The notes under the pieces were generated by a model. That model was not told where the DNA came from, did not search any database, and saw nothing but the letters and a program-made list of their open reading frames with translations. A stretch of DNA of 11,241 bases, from contig JADGQG010000048.1 of assembly GCA_017882025.1 (NCBI GenBank), positions 1 to 11,241 on the forward strand. The letters run 5' to 3'. Below are positions 5,719 to 11,241 of the stretch, one piece after another. The position numbers and the translations under genes were made by a program. This stretch comes from Chloroflexota bacterium. GTDB lineage: Bacteria; Chloroflexota; Limnocylindria; Limnocylindrales; CSP1-4. The stretch's first letter is position 1. The number at the start of each line of letters is the position of its first letter.

Positions 5719-6120
5719 ATGGCAGCCCAGCAGTTTCCATTTCGGATCGGGCAACGGTCGCGCCCACTGCTCCGCCTCTTCGGGGTGCGGACCGGCAATG
5801 CGTTCGTGGTCGTGGGCGACGAGCTGGATGCGCACTTCGGCTTCTTCCGCATCCACACGCCGGTGACCAACATCGCCTCGTGGCGGGTCGAGGGACCGTG
5901 GCACTGGATCACGGCGATCGGCGTCCGCAGGAGCGTGCGGCATGGGGACGTCACGTTCGGCGGCTCCCATCGAGGTGGCGTGCGAGTCGACTTCAGGGAC
6001 ACGGTCCGGTTGGGGCGCCTCCGGGTCCCCGCCCTGTACGTGACGGTTGAGGACCTCGAAGGCTTGGCGGCCACGCTCGCGGCGCGCGGGATCCCCGGGG
6101 AGGACGCGCGGAGGCGCTGA
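5719..6120 (+). CDS. Conserved hypothetical protein of an actinobacterial/Chloroflexota-type family
   Basis: A 133-residue protein without signal peptide. The pattern resembles a family of unknown function common in mycobacteria and relatives: an N-terminal FRIGQRSRPLLRLFGV block, strands AFVVVGDELDAHFGFFRIHT (18 or so residues later), a conserved TPVTNIASWRVEGPWHW segment (about 48-64), a VRVDFRD strand near 90-96 and LYVTVEDLEGLAATLAARG at the end. The all-beta body with repeated short strands suggests a PH-like or lipocalin-like barrel, but this is inference. The ATG at 5719 is chosen because the upstream frame crosses the CGGCTTC repeat and the -10-like box. No neighbour points to a function. 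Recognition of the family is from memory. Confidence 0.72.
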   Translation: MAAQQFPFRIGQRSRPLLRLFGVRTGNAFVVVGDELDAHFGFFRIHTPVTNIASWRVEGPWHWITAIGVRRSVRHGDVTFGGSHRGGVRVDFRDTVRLGRLRVPALYVTVEDLEGLAATLAARGIPGEDARRR

Positions 6121-6130
6121 TCCTCGCCAG

Positions 6131-6144
6131 TCGTCCCTGGACGA
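6131..6144. terminator. Short hairpin after the 5719 gene
   Basis: TCGTCC-CT-GGACGA is a perfect 6-base inverted repeat (4-base loop if one pair opens) that begins 10 bases after the stop at 6120. No T-tract follows, so intrinsic termination is doubtful. The remaining bases up to 6246 show only the next gene's Shine-Dalgarno. Confidence 0.25.
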
Positions 6145-6246
6145 TCGCCGCCGGGCATGTCGTTCAGCCAATCGCAAGGTTCTGTGCGCCATCGTGGTGC
6201 CCGGAGATCCGCTCGTGACCGGATCCGACCACGGAGGTTCCATCCG

Positions 6247-6735
6247 ATGCTTCCTCGCCGCGGCGCCGTCGCCCTCAGCCTGACCGCCCTTGCCCTCGTC
6301 CTGCTTGGCAACTTCAAGACGCCGAACGCCTCCGGCACAGCGCTCTCGTCGACGGTCGCGCTCGGGGGCGGAGCAACAGCCGGCGCCACGACGACGTCGG
6401 GCACGACGGCCGCAGCGGGCACCGGCAGGACGTCCGTGACCACGGTCACCAGCGCGACGGCCTCGTACACCGGGACAGCGATCCAGACGCGCTACGGCGT
6501 GGTCCAGGTGCAGGTCACGATCGCGAACGGGAAGCTCACCGGCGTGACGACCCTCCAGGCTCCGTCCGACAACCCGCATTCCTCTTCGATCAGCGCCGCT
6601 GCGGCCCCGGTCCTCGCGAGCGAGGCCCTGACTGCCCAGAGCGCGACGATCGACACGGTCAGCGGCGCCACGTTCACGAGCCAGGGCTACGCGGCGTCGC
6701 TCCAGTCGGCGCTCGACCAGGCAGCTGCCGCCTGA
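6247..6735 (+). CDS. Secreted FMN-binding (FMN_bind) protein with flavinylation motif
   Basis: A 162-residue exported protein expected to carry covalent FMN and move electrons outside the membrane. Residues 1-5 (MLPRR) and the hydrophobic run 7-20 form a signal peptide or membrane anchor. Residues 28-72 are a low-complexity Thr/Ala/Ser/Gly linker. The FMN_bind domain spans about 73-158: SYTGTAIQTRYGVVQVQVTI, GKLTGVTTLQAP, and DTVSGATFTS (136-145). The last matches the ApbE flavinylation consensus Dxx(S/T)GA(T/S), with Thr142 as the predicted attachment site. There is no lipobox cysteine, haem motif or further domain, so the size is that of a minimal domain. GGAGG (6233-6237) lies 9 bases before the ATG and fixes the start; the upstream frame is non-coding. 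No apbE gene is in the window. The cytosolic flavodoxin at 5109 is close but is not an obvious direct partner. Confidence 0.88.
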   Translation: MLPRRGAVALSLTALALVLLGNFKTPNASGTALSSTVALGGGATAGATTTSGTTAAAGTGRTSVTTVTSATASYTGTAIQTRYGVVQVQVTIANGKLTGVTTLQAPSDNPHSSSISAAAAPVLASEALTAQSATIDTVSGATFTSQGYAASLQSALDQAAAA

Positions 6736-6741
6736 TCCGGA

Positions 6742-7155
6742 TTACGCGCCGCCGGGCGTTCCCTCGCCATCGTCCGACCGAGCCGCCAGCCACGGAGCGG
6801 CCAGCCGGGCGCGGCGCTCGGGCGTCAGCAGGTCCGCGGCGTGGAGGGCCATCACCGCCCCCTCGATCACCTCGAGCGCTGCCTCGCCACCCGCCCGATC
6901 GTGCGGCGCCAGGTCGTCGGACTCCTCGACGACCGCCCCGAGCAACGGGATGCGATCGAGCAGCGGGCCGACGACGTGCGTGAGGTCGCCGCGTTCGTGC
7001 TCGGAGAGAACGAAGTCGGCCAGTCGCAGCTCGTCGCGCAGCTCCGGGGTCCAGGCGGCGGCGAGGCGCGGCAGATCGGCGACCGTCAGCGCGTCGAGCG
7101 CCGCCGCCAGCCGGTCGCGAGGATCATCATCGCGAATGATCGGCGAGTCCGTCAT
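6742..7155 (-). CDS. Hypothetical acidic, helical protein (137 residues)
   Basis: I do not recognise this protein. It begins MTDSPIIRDDDPRDRLAAAL and is rich in Ala, Leu, Asp and Glu. Predicted helices include DRLAAALDALTVADLPRLAA, a central GPLLDRIPLLGAVVEES and EVIEGAVMALHAADLL. There is no cysteine, signal peptide or membrane segment, and the C-terminus ends in a loose DDGEGTPGGA. It is 24 bases after the Mur-ligase stop on the same strand, but a -10-like TACGCT lies in that gap 6 bases before its ATG, so it probably has its own leaderless transcript. Its stop faces that of the FMN-binding gene with only 6 bases between. Confidence 0.72.
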   Translation of the reverse strand: MTDSPIIRDDDPRDRLAAALDALTVADLPRLAAAWTPELRDELRLADFVLSEHERGDLTHVVGPLLDRIPLLGAVVEESDDLAPHDRAGGEAALEVIEGAVMALHAADLLTPERRARLAAPWLAARSDDGEGTPGGA

Positions 7156-7161
7156 GGATCG

Positions 7162-7167
7162 AGCGTA
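7162..7167 (-). promoter_or_regulatory. -10-like box, probable leaderless start of the 7155 gene
   Basis: On the minus strand TACGCT is followed by 6 bases and the ATG at 7155. A weak -35-like TGGCGA lies 17 bases upstream, inside the end of the Mur-ligase gene. There is no Shine-Dalgarno. Confidence 0.48.
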
Positions 7168-7179
7168 CGCGCCCGCGGC

Positions 7180-8763
7180 TCAGCTCGCCACCCGCGCCCG
7201 GAGGTACTCGAGGAGCCGCTCGGCGATGACGTAGGACCGGCCGCCGCCCATGACCAGGACCACGTCGCCGCGCTCGACGCGTGGGGCCAGCCAGTCGGCG
7301 GTCGATTCGACGGACCCTGGTGCCGAAGCCTGCGCACGACCCCGGGCGTTCACCGCGTCCGCCAGCGCCCGCGCGGACGTGATCGTGGTATCCGGGTCGC
7401 GGCCCGCGTGGATGGCGGCGATCGCCACGCGATCCGCCCGCGCGAGGACATCCGCGAACTCATCGAGCATCGCCGCGGTCCGATGGAAGGTGAGCGGTTC
7501 GTAGACCGCCCACAGCCGACGGCCGGGATAACGGTCGGCCACCGCCGCAAACGTCGCCGCCATGGCCGTGGGGTGGTGCCCGTAGTCATCAAGGACCACG
7601 ATCCCGTCCACGTCGCCCTTCAGCTCCAGGCGGCGCCCGACCCCGCTGAACGTCGCGAGGCCGTCGAGGATCGCCGACATCGCGGCGCCCGCGACGAGCG
7701 CCGCGCCGGCGGCGACGAGGCCGTTCTCCGCGTTGTGTCGTCCGGCGAGGGCGATACGAGTCGTGACGGTGCCCGGGGCCGAGAGGCCCGCAATCTCGAG
7801 GCTCCCCTCCCCCGCCGAGGAGACCTGCCAGCGGCCGGCAATGGCGGTGGCAGGGCCGCGAGCCGTGGTGTACGTGCCGGCGAGCACGGCGGCGGCGACT
7901 GCCGGATCCTCTTCGGCACGGACGACGCACACCGCGACCAGCCGGCCGGGCCAGTCGCGCAGCCCCGCCAGCACCTCGCGGACGCCCGGATCACCGGTGT
8001 TCGCGACGAGGACCGGGTCCTCCGCTCCCGCGTCAAAGAGGCGGATCCAGGCGCCGAATGCCGCGACGACCGCGGCGCGGTCCGGGAAGACGTCCGGGTG
8101 GTCCCAGTCGGCGTTCGTGAGGGCGCCGATCGCCGGGCGGTACGAGTCAAAGTTGCCGGCGTACTCGTCGGCCTCGACCACGAAATGGCGCCCCTCGCCG
8201 AGACGGACCGTTGACGGGCGCGAGCCCCCGACGAGCATCGGCGGGAGCAGGGCGCCCACGAACCCGGACGGGTCGAGCCCGGCGACGGCGAGCAGATGGA
8301 TCAGCCAGCCGGTCGTGGTGGACTTCCCGTGCGTCCCCGCAACGCCGACGAGCGCCCCGCCGCGCGTCGCTGCAGCGTCGGCGATCAGCTGCTGGACGCT
8401 GATCGCGGGGATGCCCCAGGAGCGCGCTGCCAGGAGTTCGGCGTGATCGGGATGGACCGACGTGAGGGCTTTCGTGACGGCGAGGCGGTCCACGAGCACC
8501 GACCCGTCGCGGGCCACGTGCGCCGGGTCGTGGGTCCAGCTGAGCGGGATCCCGGCGTCCTGGAGCGGTGGCGTGTACTGCGAGGGACCTGCAGCATCGC
8601 AACCGGAGGCGCGCGCGCCGACGTGATGTGCGAGAAGGCACGCGGCGGCGGCGGCGGCACCGCCGGCGCCGATGACGTGGATCCGCTCGCCGGGACGGAT
8701 GGGCCGGGCCGCGCGGGCGGGCTCCAGGCCGGCGCCGATCTCCCCGGCGTGGCGGTGGATCAC
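7180..8763 (-). CDS. murC: MurC-like Mur ligase (UDP-N-acetylmuramate--L-alanine ligase family)
   Basis: A 527-residue three-domain Mur ligase. MurC adds L-Ala to UDP-MurNAc using ATP, the first step of the peptidoglycan stem peptide, in the cytosol. Domain 1: HVIGAGGAAAAAACLLA (29-45), the dinucleotide-type loop, lacking the textbook GIGGxGMS. Domain 2: GVAGTHGKSTTTGWL (140-154) is the ATP P-loop; VEADEYAGNF (196-205) and TNADWDHPDVF (216-226) hold metal- and substrate-binding acidic residues and His. Domain 3: AGRHNAENGLVAAGAAL, then GRRLELKG and LDDYGHHPTAM, with YEPLTFHRTAAML in place of the usual FQPHRYxRT. The GTG start overlaps the ThDP-enzyme stop (GTGA). No other division/cell-wall genes are near, so it is outside any dcw cluster. 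It could be a second MurC, Mpl-like, or act on another substrate. Family certain, exact reaction less so. Confidence 0.85.
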   Translation of the reverse strand: MIHRHAGEIGAGLEPARAARPIRPGERIHVIGAGGAAAAAACLLAHHVGARASGCDAAGPSQYTPPLQDAGIPLSWTHDPAHVARDGSVLVDRLAVTKALTSVHPDHAELLAARSWGIPAISVQQLIADAAATRGGALVGVAGTHGKSTTTGWLIHLLAVAGLDPSGFVGALLPPMLVGGSRPSTVRLGEGRHFVVEADEYAGNFDSYRPAIGALTNADWDHPDVFPDRAAVVAAFGAWIRLFDAGAEDPVLVANTGDPGVREVLAGLRDWPGRLVAVCVVRAEEDPAVAAAVLAGTYTTARGPATAIAGRWQVSSAGEGSLEIAGLSAPGTVTTRIALAGRHNAENGLVAAGAALVAGAAMSAILDGLATFSGVGRRLELKGDVDGIVVLDDYGHHPTAMAATFAAVADRYPGRRLWAVYEPLTFHRTAAMLDEFADVLARADRVAIAAIHAGRDPDTTITSARALADAVNARGRAQASAPGSVESTADWLAPRVERGDVVLVMGGGRSYVIAERLLEYLRARVAS

Positions 8764-10763
8764 GGTGCCGCGGGCGTCCCGGGATCGGGCTCGAGAACAG
8801 GCTCCGGCTCCGTATCGGGCTCAGGCTGCGGCTCTGCATCGGGCGCGTCCGCCGCCGGTTCCGTGTTGAGCCCGGGTTCGGGGCCGGGTCCAGGCATCGG
8901 TTCGGCGGTATCCGCTCCGAGATCCGGCCGTCCGTCGGACCTTGACTCGGGATCCCGCCCAAGCTCGGGTTCCGGTATCGCCTCCGGCTCCGGCCTCACG
9001 GCCGAGTCGATGGCCGCCTCGGCGGGTGATGCCGGCTCGGACGCGTCGGGCTCGGGCTCCGGCGGCCCAGCGGCGATCGCGGGCTCAGCGCCGGCAATCC
9101 GGTCGACAGAGACCCAGCGACGATCGACCACCAGGTGGAGGACGGTCGGGCGAGCCGCCGCGAGAGCGGCCCGAAGCGCCGGTTCGAATGCATCGTCCCG
9201 TTCGATTCGATCGCCCAGGGCACCATAGCCCTCCGCGACCCGGACCCAGTCGACCGGGCCGAGATCCGTGGCCACCGGCGCGAGGCCGCGCCGCACCTGG
9301 TGGTCGTGGATGGTGCCGTAGCGCTCGTTGTCGAACACCAGCACGACCGGGTGGACGCCGACGCGGACGGCGGTCTCCAGCTCCGCGATCGTCATCCCGG
9401 CCCCGCCGTCGCCAGTCAGCGCCACGACCGGTCGTCCCGGAGCCGCGAGCGATGCCGCGACCGCGGCCGGGATCGCGAAGCCCATGGCACCTGCGGTCGT
9501 GCCGAGGAACGTGCCCGGCCTGCGCAGGATCAGGCCACGCGCGGCCCAGCCGCCGAAGTTGCCCGCGTCCGTCGTGACGATCGTGTCCGGCGAGAGGACC
9601 CGGTTGAGGGTCGCGACGACCCGGCCCGGATGCACGCCCGGCCCGTCCCAGGCCGCATCGTCGACGCGGCGAGCTTCCTCGTAGGCGGAGCGATCCGCTG
9701 CCGTCGCGGCGCGCCGTCGCTCCAGCCCCGCGGCATCGAGCACTCCGGCACCCACAACGCGGCGCGCCTCCCGAAGGAACGTGCGGGCGTCGGCCGCCAG
9801 CGCGAGGGTCGGCGGTGCCAGCCCGGGACGCGACCCGAGCGGCTCCGCGTCCACGTGCGCCCAGCGCGTCCCCGGAGCCGGGATCGCGTAGTGATACGTG
9901 GCGACCTCGTTGAGACGGCTGCCGATCACGAGGATCGCATCGGCATCCTCCAGCCGGCGCCGAACCGTCCGTGCTGCGAAATAGCCGCTCATCCCCAGGT
10001 AGCGCGGATTGTCGTTCGGGAAGACGTCCGGCCGCCGCCACGCGGCGATCACGGGCACGTCCACGAATTCGGCCAGGCGAACGAGGTCCGCGGTCGCCCG
10101 CGAACGCAGGACGCCGCCGCCCGCCAGGATCACCGGCCGTTCCGCGTCGAGCAGCAAGTGGAGGATCCGGCGAACGTGCAGCGGGTCGGAGGGCGGCGTG
10201 CGAGACGGCCCCAGCGCGGCCACGGGCGCTGGCCGCGCCGGCGCATCGGCGACCTCTTCCGCCAGCAGGTCCTCCGGCAGGGAGAGGAGCACCGGCCCGG
10301 GTCGGCCGGTCGTAGCACGCCGGAGTGCCTCGTCGAGGATCGCGGGCAGCGCGGCCGCGTCGCGCACCTCGCGGGCCCAGCGGCAGTACCCGCCAATCGT
10401 GGACGCAAGGTCCACCTCCTGGAACCCTTCGCGGCCACGGGTCGACCGCTCCACCTGGCCGATGAGCGCGATGACGGGGAGCGAATCCGCGTGGGCGACA
10501 TGGAGGCCGATGGCCAGGTTCGCAGCGCCCACGGCCCGCGTCCCGAGGACCGCGGTCGGATGGCCGCTGAGCGCTGCGGAGGCCGCGGCCATGAATGCCG
10601 CGCTGCCTTCGTGGCGCGTCGCGACGACCCGGATCCCGGCCCCGGCGAGGCCGTCCAGGAGGGGAAGGAAGCTCTCTCCGGGAACGGTGTACGCGACGCG
10701 GACCCCAGCCGCGGCAAGTGCATCGGCGATCAGGCGGCCGGCCGTCCGTGGTGTCACGGTCAC
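8760..10763 (-). CDS. ThDP-dependent acetolactate-synthase-like enzyme with Pro/Glu-rich C-terminal tail
   Basis: A 667-residue thiamine-diphosphate enzyme of the acetolactate synthase/pyruvate oxidase family, which decarboxylates 2-oxo acids and transfers the acyl unit. N-terminal PYR domain: AYTVPGESFLPLLDGL (24-39) and RHEGSAAFMA (50-59) with catalytic Glu52. The central domain (about 195-330) includes RPVILAGGGVLRS and the ILVIGSRLNEV strand. C-terminal PP domain: GDGGAGM...DNERYG, Gly451-Asp452-Gly453 to Asn479, the Mg/ThDP motif. Catalytic domains end near 558. Residues 559-667 are an extra Pro-, Glu-, Asp- and Ala-rich tail, probably disordered, which family members normally lack. There is no ilvN or ilvC beside it, arguing against plain branched-chain synthesis. 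The GTG start has AAAGGGGAG just upstream, overlapping the yajQ stop region (13-base gap). It is coupled to the Mur ligase downstream. The substrate is unknown. Confidence 0.88.
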   Translation of the reverse strand: MTVTPRTAGRLIADALAAAGVRVAYTVPGESFLPLLDGLAGAGIRVVATRHEGSAAFMAAASAALSGHPTAVLGTRAVGAANLAIGLHVAHADSLPVIALIGQVERSTRGREGFQEVDLASTIGGYCRWAREVRDAAALPAILDEALRRATTGRPGPVLLSLPEDLLAEEVADAPARPAPVAALGPSRTPPSDPLHVRRILHLLLDAERPVILAGGGVLRSRATADLVRLAEFVDVPVIAAWRRPDVFPNDNPRYLGMSGYFAARTVRRRLEDADAILVIGSRLNEVATYHYAIPAPGTRWAHVDAEPLGSRPGLAPPTLALAADARTFLREARRVVGAGVLDAAGLERRRAATAADRSAYEEARRVDDAAWDGPGVHPGRVVATLNRVLSPDTIVTTDAGNFGGWAARGLILRRPGTFLGTTAGAMGFAIPAAVAASLAAPGRPVVALTGDGGAGMTIAELETAVRVGVHPVVLVFDNERYGTIHDHQVRRGLAPVATDLGPVDWVRVAEGYGALGDRIERDDAFEPALRAALAAARPTVLHLVVDRRWVSVDRIAGAEPAIAAGPPEPEPDASEPASPAEAAIDSAVRPEPEAIPEPELGRDPESRSDGRPDLGADTAEPMPGPGPEPGLNTEPAADAPDAEPQPEPDTEPEPVLEPDPGTPAAP

Positions 10764-10776
10764 GGACTCCCCTTTC

Positions 10777-11241
10777 CTAGCGGTAGTTGGAGAACTGGAG
10801 TGCGACGGTCTCGTCGAGCTCGCGCAGCCGCGCGATCACTTTCTGGAGGTCGTCCTTGCTCTTGGCGCTCACACGAACGGCGTCGCCCTGGATCTGTCCC
10901 TTCGTCTTCGGGAATTCGTCCCGCAGGATCTTCGTGACCTTCCTGGCGAGGTCATCCGGGAGGCCGCTCCGCAGGGCCACGTGCTGGCGGACCTTCATCC
11001 CGCCGGCCTGTTCGATCGCGCCCCAGTCGAAGATCTTGAGCGAGAGGCTGCGCCGAATGGATTTTGACTCGATCAGCTCGCGAATCGACTTCGCCCTGAG
11101 CTCCGAGTCGGCCATGATCGCGAGCGCGTCCTTCTCCTGGGTGATCTCCGCGGTCGCGCCCTTGAAGTCGAAGCGCGTGGCGATCTCGCGCCGGACCTGG
11201 TCCAGCGCGTTGCGGAGCTCCTGGGCATCGAACTCGGAGAC
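10777..11241 (-). CDS. yajQ: YajQ-family nucleotide-binding protein (start cut by the right edge)
   Basis: The visible 154 residues begin VSEFDAQELRNALDQVRREI and continue TRFDFKGATAEI, both hallmarks of YajQ (UPF0234). From the family pattern only a handful of N-terminal residues are missing. The second half holds two further blocks: SIRRSLSLKIFDWGAIEQAG and RKVTKILRDEFPKTKGQIQG, and it ends DETVALQFSNYR. YajQ proteins are two-domain ferredoxin-like cytosolic proteins. A Xanthomonas homologue binds cyclic di-GMP and acts with a transcription factor, but the function elsewhere is unclear, so this one should be called nucleotide-binding at most. It is the first visible gene of the yajQ-ThDP enzyme-Mur ligase run. 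The promoter is outside the window. Confidence 0.93.
   Translation of the reverse strand, partial: VSEFDAQELRNALDQVRREIATRFDFKGATAEITQEKDALAIMADSELRAKSIRELIESKSIRRSLSLKIFDWGAIEQAGGMKVRQHVALRSGLPDDLARKVTKILRDEFPKTKGQIQGDAVRVSAKSKDDLQKVIARLRELDETVALQFSNYR

Noticed and set aside
9181..9200. tRNA-like GGTTCGAA (T-arm) sequence
   Set aside because: It lies inside the ThDP-enzyme coding region with no acceptor stem or anticodon arm around it. No tRNA is found in the window.
8296..9228. A Gly/Ser repeat protein (SGSGSGS-like) on the plus strand
   Set aside because: The Gly/Ser pattern is the reverse complement of the Pro/Glu-rich tail codons of the ThDP enzyme and has no start signal.
9135..10937. 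A 600-codon open frame on the plus strand
   Set aside because: It lies opposite the ThDP enzyme, whose minus-strand product has catalytic Glu52 and the GDG...N motif in order. The plus-strand product is Arg/Pro/Gly-rich with no domain: a GC-rich antisense shadow.
7180..11241. A defence or phage-related island
   Set aside because: No nuclease, helicase, toxin-antitoxin, reverse transcriptase, integrase or transposase motif is visible. All recognisable genes are metabolic or housekeeping types with uniform base composition.

Overview
The window comes from a very GC-rich bacterial chromosome. Genes are densely packed, with strong G/C bias at third codon positions, several GTG starts and 4-base gene overlaps. 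Several genes have a TANNNT -10-like box only 6-9 bases before the ATG, which suggests leaderless transcripts. This style, together with the gene set (an actinobacterial/Chloroflexota-type unknown-function family, YajQ, a lone MurC-type ligase), fits an environmental Chloroflexota or Actinomycetota lineage. The phylum cannot be fixed from this sequence alone. I see no rRNA, tRNA, CRISPR, insertion sequence, phage gene or replication origin.

Left part (1-2150): the start of an unrecognised gene runs off the left edge on the minus strand. Behind it lies a short stretch that looks like the collapsed remains of a VOC/glyoxalase-fold gene. Next is an M14-type zinc deacylase (AstE/aspartoacylase family, minus), divergent from a protein tyrosine/serine phosphatase (plus). 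The 110-base gap between them carries two facing -10 boxes and a perfect 9+9 inverted repeat that looks like an operator.

Middle (2225-6735): a minus-strand pair encodes an acetamidase/formamidase-family hydrolase with two CxxC pairs and, translationally coupled to it, a MoaD/ThiS-like protein ending in Gly-Gly. A 414-base non-coding region separates this pair from a plus-strand run: a small unknown protein, a YbaK/ProX-type aminoacyl-tRNA deacylase, a HemG-like flavodoxin, an unknown-function protein with its own promoter-like box, and a secreted FMN-binding protein with a covalent flavinylation motif.

Right part (6742-11241, minus strand): yajQ (its start is off the right edge), an acetolactate-synthase-like ThDP enzyme with an unusual ~109-residue Pro/Glu-rich tail, and a MurC-like Mur ligase form a tight operon (13-base gap, then a GTGA overlap). 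A small unknown gene with its own -10-like box follows.

The most unusual points are the amidase plus GG-tailed ubiquitin-fold pair, the acidic tail on the ThDP enzyme coupled to a Mur ligase, and the recurrent leaderless-type starts. None of these proves a new system. They are testable context signals.
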